The position numbers and the translations under genes were made by a program. A DNA stretch of 64,000 nt, from contig JASMKH010000009.1 of NCBI GenBank assembly GCA_030749435.1, positions 1 through 64,000 of the forward strand, given 5' to 3'. Under the pieces are notes generated by a model that was given only the letters and a program-made list of their open reading frames with translations, had not been told where the DNA came from and did not search any database. This document shows positions 51,275 through 60,518 of the stretch, in pieces (the first letter of the stretch is position 1; each line of letters starts with the position of its first letter). This DNA comes from Phycisphaerales bacterium. Lineage in GTDB: Bacteria > Planctomycetota > Phycisphaerae > Phycisphaerales > SM1A02.

Positions 51275-53227
51275 TCACCGGACCAGCCGCCGCGTATAGA
51301 CGCCCCACTCGATCAGCAGCACCCCCAATGACGCCGCGATCGCCCATGGCCAGAGCGGCACGGGCCGCCCGACGCCAGTACCCACCGAAACCTGCACGCC
51401 GCCGATCCGAGTATCGGCGGTTCGCAGCAGTTGCCCCTCATCCTCCGAGGGCAGGTGCGCAGCGATCAACTGATGCCCGCCCTCCGCCCCGTCCCACACC
51501 ACCAGCCACGGGCCCGCCTCCTCCAGCGGCCCAAGTTGGGTGCTCCCTCGGCCCTCCGGAACCTGCAGCACGTGCTGCCTGCCGCCAGGCGACGTGGCCG
51601 TGATCCGCGTCACCGCAGGGGGAAGCGGCACGGTGACAACGTCGCCCGCGTCGGGCGGCTCGATGCCTCCCGCCTCACCACGGCGAGCCAACCAGTCGAT
51701 CGCATCCACAAGAAAGGTCACAAAGCTCTGGTCCCAGGGCCACGTGCTCCGGGCGGGATCAAACGCCACGTGAATCCGCCTGTGGCCTGCCTCCTCCCAT
51801 GCCACGACGAGCGGTCCGCCGACCCCCTCGAGCAGCACCTCCGCCACGCCGGTCACCTCGACACCTTGTGGATTGCTGACCCAGAGCGATCCTGGCGGTC
51901 CGCCACGAAGTACGGGGTGGCGAACCGACCCGGGAATGACCGAGTCGGAATCGCGTCTGGGCGTCCAGCGAAGGTGCTTCGATGGAAGCGGGGCGTCGAA
52001 CGACAACGTGGGCGTCTCCGGAAGCAGGTCGGGCGCCATGCCCGCCAGCACCATGACCTGGTGGTCTCCGAACTGCACCGCCTGACCATCTGCGGTATCG
52101 GCCGATCGAACGCTGGTTCGTCCCAGGCTCTTCATCGCGCGAACCATGAGTTTGGGATCCGGACCGTAGACCCCGATGCGGACATCCCCGGTCGGCGGCA
52201 CGACACACCAGTCCGCATCGTCGGCCACCAGCGCATCCGGATTCAGCAGCGACACCTCGACCAGCACTTCCTCGGGCCGGTCGAACGAGGTGAAGACGAG
52301 GTCCCGGACCCCCGGCTTGAAGTCCGCGCCCACTTCACCCCGGCCTGCAGGCAATGTGACATCTTCGATATGCACCGGTGTTCCATCAATCGACATCTGC
52401 ACCGTGGCCTCTGCCGGCGACGAGGACCAGTTCACGATTGACGCGAAGACCTGCACTTCATCGGGGTCGTCCGGAAGTCGCTCCGCCACCACCGACTGAA
52501 CGCTTCGATTGGGCGTATCACGACGGCCGACCAGGTGCACGACCAGCGGATCGCCACGTGTCACGACCTCGTCTCGGTCCACCAACCCGCCATCGGTGAA
52601 CAACTCGATCCGCGCCGGCTCGCCGAGTTCGCGAGGGTTGTCCGGATCGGGCTGGCTCGCCCACGCCCGCGCCATCGCCAGCCCCTCTGAGAGACGCCCT
52701 CGGGTATCGGCTGGCGTCAACCTCCGGATCGCCTCGAGCAGGGCGCGGCGTGAACTGGTGAACGGCTGTTCAATCTCAGCAGAGGCCCCCAGTGAAACGA
52801 TCATGGTCGAACCCCCCGAGTCTGCAAACCAACCGCCCGGATGCAGCCGATCGACGGCCCCTTCGGCCATTTCGAGGGCCTCTTCAAACCGTGATCTTCC
52901 ATCCGACCCGTCACGGGCCTTCATCGACGCGGATCGGTCGATCAGAAGCACCGTCCTGCCACCTCGGCCCGCGGCCGACTCGAACCGTGGCTGTGCCACG
53001 GCGAGCCCCACCAACAGGAGTGCCAACACCTGCAGGAGAAGCAGCAGACTGAGTCGCAGCCGCTGAAAGGGAACGTTGGCCTGAATGTCCTCGGCCGCCT
53101 CCATCCAGAGGTCGGCGCACGGGACAACCTGCCGCGCTCTGCGCAGCCGGAGCAGGTAGAGCGCCAGCAGCACCGGAACCAGCGCAAGCAGCAGCCAGAA
53201 CGCAGACCACGGCGTGAACAGGGTCAT
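51275..53227 (-). CDS. BatA-like membrane protein with VWA domain
   Basis: The BatA N-terminal double-helix module is evident: FTPWSAFWLLLALVPVLLALYLLRLRRARQVV and, near residue 65, LLLLLQVLALLLVGLAVA. A von Willebrand A domain follows with intact MIDAS VLLIDRSASMKARDG (DxSxS). The long remainder, to residue 620, contains beta-rich segments; a C-terminal membrane helix (PLWPWAIAASLGVLLIEWGVYTR) closes the protein. Length 650 aa. BatA/VWA, DUF58 and MoxR proteins are normally co-operonic and are thought to act together in stress, metal handling or chaperone-like insertion. The preceding gene overlaps by four bases. Confidence 0.87.
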   Translation of the reverse strand: MTLFTPWSAFWLLLALVPVLLALYLLRLRRARQVVPCADLWMEAAEDIQANVPFQRLRLSLLLLLQVLALLLVGLAVAQPRFESAAGRGGRTVLLIDRSASMKARDGSDGRSRFEEALEMAEGAVDRLHPGGWFADSGGSTMIVSLGASAEIEQPFTSSRRALLEAIRRLTPADTRGRLSEGLAMARAWASQPDPDNPRELGEPARIELFTDGGLVDRDEVVTRGDPLVVHLVGRRDTPNRSVQSVVAERLPDDPDEVQVFASIVNWSSSPAEATVQMSIDGTPVHIEDVTLPAGRGEVGADFKPGVRDLVFTSFDRPEEVLVEVSLLNPDALVADDADWCVVPPTGDVRIGVYGPDPKLMVRAMKSLGRTSVRSADTADGQAVQFGDHQVMVLAGMAPDLLPETPTLSFDAPLPSKHLRWTPRRDSDSVIPGSVRHPVLRGGPPGSLWVSNPQGVEVTGVAEVLLEGVGGPLVVAWEEAGHRRIHVAFDPARSTWPWDQSFVTFLVDAIDWLARRGEAGGIEPPDAGDVVTVPLPPAVTRITATSPGGRQHVLQVPEGRGSTQLGPLEEAGPWLVVWDGAEGGHQLIAAHLPSEDEGQLLRTADTRIGGVQVSVGTGVGRPVPLWPWAIAASLGVLLIEWGVYTRRLVR

Positions 53228-54165
53228 CGCAGCAACCCTCCGCGGCGAAGTTCATCGAGCAGCAGTGACTCCACGTCCGAATCACTCGGGATCGCAAGAT
53301 GAGCGCCTCCGCTGCGGCGGGCCGCATCACGCACAAGCGCGACGCGGGCATCGAGTTTCGCCCGGTATGCCCGGAGCAGTGCGGGCGTCACCGTGACCTC
53401 TCGGGTCGATCCATCCTCGGCATCTTCAAGTCGGAGATCACCTGCCAGTCCGCAGGCCCCCGGATCAAGTTCCTGTGGACTGAGAATCTGCAGGCAGTGC
53501 AGGTCATCACCACCACCGCCGAGAAGTCGCATCGCCGGAAGCGGGTCGCCCTCACCGAGGAAGTCGCTCAGAATCACGACGACGCCGCGGCCCCGCCTCG
53601 TGGGTGCCAGCATGCGAACACCCGACTCGAACGTCTCACCACCATCGGCACCGGCGATCTCTCGGCCCAGCAACCATCGACCCAGTTCCGCCGTTCGGCT
53701 TCTTCCACGCAGGTCCCTGAGGTGATTGACGCCATGGCTGTCCCACGTCGCCACGCTCAGGCGATGTCTGGAGGCGAGCGAAATGCTGCCGATCGCCATC
53801 GCCACGCGTCTGGCGAAGTTCCACTTGGCAGGTGCGCCCCAGTCCATCGAAGGAGTGGCGTCGAGCAGCAGCAGCACACTCAGGTCCTCCTCGTCGAGAT
53901 AGAGCTTCAGAAAGAGGGCGTCGAGCCGCGCATAGACGTTCCAATCCACGTACCTCAGGTCATCCCCGGCGACATAGGGGCGGTAGTCGGCAAAGTCGAT
54001 GCTGAACCCGCGTCGGCGACTGCGGCGCTCGCCATGCAACTTGCCAGCGAGCACCTTCTTCGAAGTGATTTCGAGTCCCTCCATCGCAGCGAGCAGGCGA
54101 GGTCCGAGGAGGTCCTCGATGGACTCGGGCGGAGGCGCGGGATCGGTGCCGAAGCCGTGAATCAT
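53224..54165 (-). CDS. DUF58 domain protein
   Basis: Cytoplasmic VWA-like protein of the BatA/MoxR system. GERRSRRRGFSIDFADYRPYVAGDDLRYVDWNVYAR is the DUF58 signature (normally R..G.G.EF...R.Y..GD..R.IDW....R). VLLLLDATPSMDWG is a MIDAS-like region. Length is about 313 aa from ATG 54165 (MIHGFGTDPAPPP), whose start overlaps the MoxR stop (ATGA). It overlaps the BatA-like gene at its end. Function is unknown beyond the association with MoxR ATPases. Confidence 0.9.
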   Translation of the reverse strand: MIHGFGTDPAPPPESIEDLLGPRLLAAMEGLEITSKKVLAGKLHGERRSRRRGFSIDFADYRPYVAGDDLRYVDWNVYARLDALFLKLYLDEEDLSVLLLLDATPSMDWGAPAKWNFARRVAMAIGSISLASRHRLSVATWDSHGVNHLRDLRGRSRTAELGRWLLGREIAGADGGETFESGVRMLAPTRRGRGVVVILSDFLGEGDPLPAMRLLGGGGDDLHCLQILSPQELDPGACGLAGDLRLEDAEDGSTREVTVTPALLRAYRAKLDARVALVRDAARRSGGAHLAIPSDSDVESLLLDELRRGGLLR

Positions 54166-55196
54166 CGCAGGCACTCCTCCGCTGGCGTGGGAACATCCTC
54201 AAGCAGTTTGGCGACGAGATCGTCGGCGGTGAGTCCATGGCCTCGGCCTTCGGGACCAGGCGCCAGACGATGCCGCAGACAGTTGCCCGCCACACTTCGT
54301 ATGTCGCTGCACGAGACCGCGAGCCGACCGGCGGTCATGGCCGCCACCTGCGCGGTCCGCCTCAAGGCGATTGCAGCCCGCGGGCTGCACGGCGCCGCGG
54401 CATACCTCCCGACGTCCCCGGACGCGGTGCCCAGCACAAGCGCCGCAATCCAGTCGTTGACATGCGGCGCCACGAGGATGCGACGACTCAGCAGCGAGGC
54501 CTGCTCAAGAAACACGCCGTCGATGGTTGGTCTGATGTTGGGACGTTCCGGAGCGGTCGTCTTCTCGATGATGCCCTCCAGCACTTCTGCCTCGGGGGGA
54601 TGCACGTTGATCTGCATGAGGAAACGATCGATCTGCGCTTCGGGAAGCCGATGGGTGCCTTCCTGCTCGATTGGATTCTGGGTCGCCAGCACGATGAATG
54701 GTCTTGGAAGGTCATGGCTGAGTCCCGCCACGGTCACCCGCCGCTCCTGCATCGCTTCAAGCAGCGCGGATTGCGTGCGAGGAGACGCTCGGTTGATTTC
54801 ATCAGCCAGTACCAGTTGGTGGAAGATCGGCCCGGGACGAAAGACGGTGCCGCGCGTTCCCCCTCGCCCCTCGGCCATGACGGTCGTGCCGGTGATGTCC
54901 GCCGGCATGAGGTCGGGCGTAAACTGAATCCTCCCCACATCGAGGCCGGTTGCAGCTGCCACGGTTCGGACCAACAGCGTCTTGCCCGTTCCGGGAACGC
55001 CCTCCAGCAGCGCATGCCCATCTGCCATGAGGCAGCCCAGTACCGCATCCACCACATCCTCCTGCCCGAGCACCGCGGAGGCAATCTCCCCTCGCAGCGC
55101 CGCGATGCCTTGCCGAATACGGTCCACCGCATCGACGACGCCGGCTGCGTCACCAGGATCGCCATTCGGAGGCGGCATGAGGCGGCCGCTGGTCAT
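54162..55196 (-). CDS. MoxR-family AAA+ ATPase
   Basis: AAA+ ATPase with Walker A LLEGVPGTGKTLLVRTVA, Walker B LVLADEINRASPRTQSALLEAMQE, sensor-1 FIVLATQNPIEQEGTHRLPEAQIDRF and the arginine finger region of MoxR. FTPDLMPADITGT is the characteristic MoxR sequence. Length 344 aa. It is co-transcribed with the DUF58 and VWA genes by ATGA overlaps. MoxR ATPases activate or assemble metal or redox enzymes in other bacteria; a substrate cannot be named here. Confidence 0.93.
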   Translation of the reverse strand: MTSGRLMPPPNGDPGDAAGVVDAVDRIRQGIAALRGEIASAVLGQEDVVDAVLGCLMADGHALLEGVPGTGKTLLVRTVAAATGLDVGRIQFTPDLMPADITGTTVMAEGRGGTRGTVFRPGPIFHQLVLADEINRASPRTQSALLEAMQERRVTVAGLSHDLPRPFIVLATQNPIEQEGTHRLPEAQIDRFLMQINVHPPEAEVLEGIIEKTTAPERPNIRPTIDGVFLEQASLLSRRILVAPHVNDWIAALVLGTASGDVGRYAAAPCSPRAAIALRRTAQVAAMTAGRLAVSCSDIRSVAGNCLRHRLAPGPEGRGHGLTADDLVAKLLEDVPTPAEECLR

Positions 55197-58069
55197 TGGG
55201 AGTCATCCTTGTCGCGAAGCCGCCGACGCACCTCCCGCAGCCGCTCCAAAGTGGTTTCCGCTTCGGCCTCGTCCGCCTTCGGTGGAGATGTGTCAGGCTC
55301 GGGCGGTGCGGGGGTGCGGGTTGATGCCCGCCGCTGCTTCGCCGCCGACCGGACGCGCTTCCACGCCGCGCCCGTTGTCGCTGCAGCGGCCGCCGTCCCC
55401 TCGGCTGCGCGGCGGGCGAGCACTTCACGCCGCTGCCGATCAGGGACGATCCGCCGAACTGCCACGTCGACGAGCAGCAATGCCGCGGCAATCATTGCCA
55501 GCACAGCCCAGGCGCTTCGACGGCTGGAGGCATTGTCCAATCCCGCCCGCTCGAAGATCACCGCCTCGTCTGGAGCGGTGTCAGTGGAAAGCACCCGCCC
55601 CCCACTTCGAGTTGCAGCTTCTCGAAGCAGGGACTCGTGACTGCTGATTACGGCGTCCTCCTCAGCCCAGTTGCGCACGACCGCGCCCTGTACCCAGCCT
55701 TCGATCGGCGCGCCGGTCTCCGGATCCGCACCACGGTGACGCACCGCAACAACCCAGCCGCCGGGCTCCGTCATCGTGAACACGCCCTGATAGCGGCCCG
55801 GTCCGACCTGCCGCATGTTCAAAGGTGCCGAGACGCCGCCCGGACCGAGTACGGCTGCATCGGTCTGCAGGAAATTGGAGAACGCAGCGCCCCCATGGGT
55901 CCCTCCGTCGGTGGCCTCCAGTTCGACGACCACTTCGCCGTCATCACCTTCACGAAGGTTCAGTACATGACGATCGTCATCACCCGGGCGGCGGAGCCAC
56001 GAGAGCACCCGCTTCCAGAGCGTGGATGCCCCGCTCCATGCGGACCAGGATTCTGTCCAGAGATTGCCTACGTCGCTGGTGAAAACCACCACCCGACCGA
56101 GTCCATGAAACCACCATGCGAGAATCGGATCGGACTGGCCATTGTTTGGGACGAGCATGCCGTCGACCGCGAGCCCTCCGAGCGGCTCGGTCAGCACATA
56201 CCCCTCAATCGGCGGCGGGGTGCCGAGGTTCGCCATCAGGTCCGCCGGTAGTGGACCCCCTGGCGGCCCCCCCCAGTTCGGCTGAACCAACCCCGCCTGG
56301 ATCAACGATCGAGAGACAACCTGCGCTTCCTCGATGAAGATCTGGGGAAGGTCCAACGGACTCGTGACGTCGTAGAATCGCCCGCCGGTGACCGTCGCGA
56401 TCGCCGACATCCTCCGGCGATCGGTCGGCGTCCCGTGGCCGCCAACCATGACCGTCGTCACCGTGATCGCCTCGGCGACGCACTGCTCAAGAAGCTCGCT
56501 GCCCGGAGGCTGGGGATCGCCATCGGAGATGATGATCATGTGCCGCTGCCCGGCCTCCACCCCGACAATCCCGTCAATCGCCAGCTCCATGGACGGCACG
56601 AACGAAGGCATGTCTCCGTACTTCAGGCTGCCAGCGGCACGCATCGCCTTGGACTTATCTCCGGCAAGTTGCATCGGAAGCGCCCAGATCGAGTCGCCTG
56701 CGCGATTGTCGTACTCGACCATTCCAACGTAGTCGACGCTCGACAGCGCATCGATGGCCGCTTCAGCGACCCGCCTGCCCCAGAAGTTGCCCTGCGGCAT
56801 CTCGCACGAGTGCAGAACCAGCGCCAAGGCCCCCCGTCGAACCTGGCGTTCTGCTGGCGGATCCAGACCGACCGGCAGCACGCCCGCCACAGACGAACCG
56901 ATCCACCCACCGGCGCCGAGTGCCGTTGGGCCTCCGGTCACAAGCAGGCCGCCACCACCATCTCGAACCCACTGCGCCAACTCACCGTCGACGTGGTCGG
57001 GGATCGCCCACCGGGGCAGATTGACCAGCACGATGGCGTCCCAGGCAGCCAGCGCCGTAGGGCCCCCGTGCAGGGCCTCGACGCCCGCCTGCCGCACCTC
57101 GGCCCCTGAAGATGCCAACAGCGATGCGAGCGCCGCGGTTTCATCCGGCGATTCGGCAACGAGCAGGACGCGACCTCGCCCGGAGACGAGTGACACGGCA
57201 GCCGCGCGGTTGTTTGACGCGATGACGTCGCCGCTTGCTGCGGCGGGCTCGAACAAGGCCTCGATTCGCTGCGTGTCGCTGGAACTGGCCGGGAGCGTCA
57301 TCGGAATGACCGAGACGCCTCCCTCCAGGGAGAGGTCGATTCCTTCCGACACCGGCATGCCGTCCTGCAGCAGCACCAGGCGGCCGCGCGCAGGTCCCTC
57401 GCTCCTCATGACAACCCGCAGCGGCACTGATTCCCCCGGCCTGATCTGACGAGGCGCCACGAGGCGCTCGACCATCACTTCGCCGGTTCGCACGTACGTC
57501 ACTGGCAGCACATCGATCGGAATGCCCGCATCCCCTGCGGTCTGAGCTGCCTTGAGAAGCGAACCGGTGGTTTCGTTCCCGTCGCTCACCAGGAGGATGC
57601 GGTGGGTCCCCCCGTCCGGGAGCAGTCCCTTGGCAAACTCGACCGCGCGGGCGAGATCGGTGGCATCGAACGACCCGCTCGCCGCCCCCAGCGACACGAC
57701 GCCGTCGGCATCGGGCATCAGGACAGCCCGCGCATCCCGGCCTGCGTCGACAAGGGCGATGAAGTCGGATTCGCCACGCTCGACGGTCGCGTCCTGAATC
57801 CACCGCACCGCGGCGGCAAGCCCCGCCTGATCCATGGATCTGCTCCGGTCCAGGACCACGGCCACCGTCTGTTGGTCGCTGCGGCGATCAAGTACCGGGT
57901 CGGCCAGCGATGCGACCAGCGCGATGATCAGCAGGCATCGCAACAGCGGAATGACCAGGCCCCGAATGGGCCCAAGCGACATCCTCGCGCCCCGCGACCA
58001 CCAGAGCACGGGAACGAGCAGGACGAGAAGCACCAGCCATCCCGGATGTTCAAACTGCATCAGGGCCAA
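55193..58069 (-). CDS. Large membrane protein with VWA, GATase-1-like and second VWA-like domains
   Basis: Predicted BatA/CatA-type protein of 958 aa. Two N-terminal membrane helices (HPGWLVLLVLLVPVLWWSRG and LLRCLLIIALVASLADPVL) precede a VWA domain with an intact MIDAS, VVLDRSRSMDQAG. A segment near residues 280-390 resembles glutamine amidotransferase class 1 folds (DAIVLVNLPRWAIPD and GLLVTGGPTALGAGGW). A second VWA-like region begins at LALVLHSCEMPQGN, where the MIDAS Asp is lost, then MIIISDGDPQPPGSELL. One more membrane helix lies near residue 865, before the MoxR gene. The start may also be ATG 58060. It heads the MoxR/DUF58/VWA set. Confidence 0.85.
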   Translation of the reverse strand: MALMQFEHPGWLVLLVLLVPVLWWSRGARMSLGPIRGLVIPLLRCLLIIALVASLADPVLDRRSDQQTVAVVLDRSRSMDQAGLAAAVRWIQDATVERGESDFIALVDAGRDARAVLMPDADGVVSLGAASGSFDATDLARAVEFAKGLLPDGGTHRILLVSDGNETTGSLLKAAQTAGDAGIPIDVLPVTYVRTGEVMVERLVAPRQIRPGESVPLRVVMRSEGPARGRLVLLQDGMPVSEGIDLSLEGGVSVIPMTLPASSSDTQRIEALFEPAAASGDVIASNNRAAAVSLVSGRGRVLLVAESPDETAALASLLASSGAEVRQAGVEALHGGPTALAAWDAIVLVNLPRWAIPDHVDGELAQWVRDGGGGLLVTGGPTALGAGGWIGSSVAGVLPVGLDPPAERQVRRGALALVLHSCEMPQGNFWGRRVAEAAIDALSSVDYVGMVEYDNRAGDSIWALPMQLAGDKSKAMRAAGSLKYGDMPSFVPSMELAIDGIVGVEAGQRHMIIISDGDPQPPGSELLEQCVAEAITVTTVMVGGHGTPTDRRRMSAIATVTGGRFYDVTSPLDLPQIFIEEAQVVSRSLIQAGLVQPNWGGPPGGPLPADLMANLGTPPPIEGYVLTEPLGGLAVDGMLVPNNGQSDPILAWWFHGLGRVVVFTSDVGNLWTESWSAWSGASTLWKRVLSWLRRPGDDDRHVLNLREGDDGEVVVELEATDGGTHGGAAFSNFLQTDAAVLGPGGVSAPLNMRQVGPGRYQGVFTMTEPGGWVVAVRHRGADPETGAPIEGWVQGAVVRNWAEEDAVISSHESLLREAATRSGGRVLSTDTAPDEAVIFERAGLDNASSRRSAWAVLAMIAAALLLVDVAVRRIVPDRQRREVLARRAAEGTAAAAATTGAAWKRVRSAAKQRRASTRTPAPPEPDTSPPKADEAEAETTLERLREVRRRLRDKDDSQ

Positions 58070-58079
58070 TGCTACTGCG

Positions 58080-60518
58080 CTATCGGCCGGGAGGATCCTT
58101 CGCCGCAGAATCGGTCGAACCCAGCGCCCCTCGAGGCACGGTCATGATGCGTGCATTCCCGGTGTCAAGCACGTGAACGGCATCGTGCGCCGCGTCATAG
58201 CAGACGCCCCAAGGCATCCGAAGCCTGCCCGCCGCCGCGCCCCAGCCACCCCAGAGCCCAAGCGGCGTGCCTGTGGCGGACCATCGGGACAATCGATGCA
58301 ACCCGTACTCCGTGACAACGATGCTCCCGTCGGGGAGGGCCGCGACACCGTAGGGGTAACGCAAGTGTCCCTGCCCAATGACCGCCAACACGGCGCCCGT
58401 CGCAGGGTCGATCCCCTGAATGCGATGGTTGCCCGAGTCGGCGACCCACAGCACCGACCCGTCGAGCGAGAACGCGAGCGACTGTGGACGGTGAAACTGG
58501 CCCGGCTCGGAGCCCGGAGACCCGATACTCCGAATCACGTGACCCGCGGCATCGAAGACCTGCACGCGGTCGTTCCCGCCATACTCTGACACGAACCACG
58601 CCCCGCCAGGGCTCACCGCCACGTCGGTCGGGTAGATGAACTCGCCGGGACCCGTGCCATAGCGTCCGAAGGTTCGTACCAACGTGCCGCAGCGGTCGAA
58701 GACCGTGACCCGGTACTCGTGCGTATCGGCGACCGCCACCCCTTCGTCGAAAACGCCCAATCCGGTCGGCTTCCCGTTGTCCCATGCAGGCATGGTCCAG
58801 AGGCAATCGACCTCGCCGCCTCGCAATCGCTGTACCCGCGCAGACTTGTCCACCACGTACACCGCACCCTCGGCGTCAACAGCAATGGCCCGCGGCGTAT
58901 CGAATCGCCCGGGCGCCCGGCCCGGCAGCCCAGTCACTGAGGCGTGGGGCACCGGCGGATCCGCCTCCCCTGTTGTCTCGGTACCGCACGCGGGAATCAG
59001 CACGAGAATTGCCAGCATCGACGCGACGGAGACGCCACGTGATCCACAACGCAGCAGGACGCGGATTCCCAGGCAGGACGCGACCGCTGCGGCCGCAATC
59101 CACGCCAACAACCTGACGACGGAGTCCGGGCGTTGATAGTGAATCGCGTTGAGCATCGTCGTCGCAAGCGGCGGGTGTCGCATCGGAGGTGCCAGCGAAG
59201 CGGCGAGACTGATGTCAGTCATCGCCATCGTCATCGCGACGAGACCGGCGCCCAGCATGCCCGCGCTCACGACCGGGCTCAGGTGCCACCATGCCGCGGC
59301 ATCGATCGCCCGAAGCGACCGGTCCGCATCGGACTGCGTGCGATGGATCCAGCGAGCGGTCAGCACCGCGACAGCGCCGCCGCGTACCAGAAGGCCCAGC
59401 GTCCACGCCCCGCCACTGTTCATCACCACGCCCCCGAAGGCGCCCCGCCAACCGGCAGCGACCGCCGCGCCGATGAGCGGCGCGGGAAGCAGCGCCGCAG
59501 CAACCCAGGTCCACCCCGCCACATTGGCCAGACGACTCTTCCAGACGCCGCGTGTTGCCGCGACCAGAGCAGCTGAAACTGCGCCGACCAGAAGCGAGCG
59601 GGCCAAAGCGGTCCCGACGGCTGGCCAGACGAGAAGCCCTTCACCGGGTTGCACCCGTATCCACATGAAGCCCACAAGCACCAACGGCGCACCGACCAGC
59701 AGCCCGAAGAGCACCATCGCGACGATCGCGGCACCACGAGAGACGGCAGCGGGCGCCAGCCGCTGCGGCGCCGGCCGCCCAACCCAGATCCACAGCACAC
59801 CGGCACCAAGCACAGCCGCGGTGGCAAGTGGCAGGCTCGCAGCAACCAGTGCGCCGCCCGAGGCACCGAGATCCCCTCGAGCCCTGAGTTCATTGGCGAT
59901 CGTGAAGACGCCCGCCAGATCGAAGGCGGTCGTGCATCCCGCGGTCAAGAGAAGCGTCACGATCGAGGCAACCACGACGCCTGCCCGCTCGGTTCGCAGC
60001 CGCGCTCCCTGGCGCCGCCACCATGAGGCGCCGTCAAGGCGCATGGACTCCGATCGATCGCGCGTCCACCGCATGCATACGGGCAACAGACAGCACACCG
60101 CAACCGGCCAGGTCCAGGACACCATGGCCACCCCCAGCACCCCCCGCCGCAACATGCCGACATCTCCGTTGGACACGGCGAGTTCGTGGAGCCAACTGCC
60201 TGGCGGCATGATGGACCACCACGTGTAGTACACGGCCCACGGTGGCAACAGCAAGCCGACCAGCAACCAGGCAGCGAGCCATGCAAGCCGGTTGGATGGC
60301 TGGCTGGCGAGGTATCGCGCCGCCGGCACCGCAGCGACGACGGCGGCTGCGGCGACGCCGGCTGACCAGCACAGGGTCACCCACAGCAGCGACCAGGCGT
60401 CATGCAACGGGCCGGCGTGGGGCGCATCCGGGGCACCGCCGGGCCGCAACAACAGCGACACCGCGGGCCAGCCGACGACGATGAACCAGATGGCCGCAAA
60501 GATCGCCTTACCGACCAC
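58080..60518 (-). CDS. ABC permease fused to a C-terminal NHL beta-propeller through a lipobox
   Basis: One open frame joins two unlike parts. Residues 1-490 hold about twelve hydrophobic helices like a double MetI-type (FbpB/ThiP) metal or thiamin permease, with PAARYLASQ and APLIGAAVAAGWRG. From residue 494 a hydrophobic segment ends in the lipobox LVLIPAC at Cys 511. Residues 515-812 are NHL repeats (DTPRAIAVDAEGAVYVVDKSARVQRL, IYPTDVAVSPGGAWFVSEYGGNDRVQVFD, HRPQSLAFSLDGSVLWVADSGNHRIQ). I place the start at GTG 60518, preceded by GGGGAGGGG, 11 bases into the upstream gene. The track start 60587 is possible. No stop or frameshift separates the halves. Confidence 0.8.
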   Translation of the reverse strand: MVGKAIFAAIWFIVVGWPAVSLLLRPGGAPDAPHAGPLHDAWSLLWVTLCWSAGVAAAAVVAAVPAARYLASQPSNRLAWLAAWLLVGLLLPPWAVYYTWWSIMPPGSWLHELAVSNGDVGMLRRGVLGVAMVSWTWPVAVCCLLPVCMRWTRDRSESMRLDGASWWRRQGARLRTERAGVVVASIVTLLLTAGCTTAFDLAGVFTIANELRARGDLGASGGALVAASLPLATAAVLGAGVLWIWVGRPAPQRLAPAAVSRGAAIVAMVLFGLLVGAPLVLVGFMWIRVQPGEGLLVWPAVGTALARSLLVGAVSAALVAATRGVWKSRLANVAGWTWVAAALLPAPLIGAAVAAGWRGAFGGVVMNSGGAWTLGLLVRGGAVAVLTARWIHRTQSDADRSLRAIDAAAWWHLSPVVSAGMLGAGLVAMTMAMTDISLAASLAPPMRHPPLATTMLNAIHYQRPDSVVRLLAWIAAAAVASCLGIRVLLRCGSRGVSVASMLAILVLIPACGTETTGEADPPVPHASVTGLPGRAPGRFDTPRAIAVDAEGAVYVVDKSARVQRLRGGEVDCLWTMPAWDNGKPTGLGVFDEGVAVADTHEYRVTVFDRCGTLVRTFGRYGTGPGEFIYPTDVAVSPGGAWFVSEYGGNDRVQVFDAAGHVIRSIGSPGSEPGQFHRPQSLAFSLDGSVLWVADSGNHRIQGIDPATGAVLAVIGQGHLRYPYGVAALPDGSIVVTEYGLHRLSRWSATGTPLGLWGGWGAAAGRLRMPWGVCYDAAHDAVHVLDTGNARIMTVPRGALGSTDSAAKDPPGR

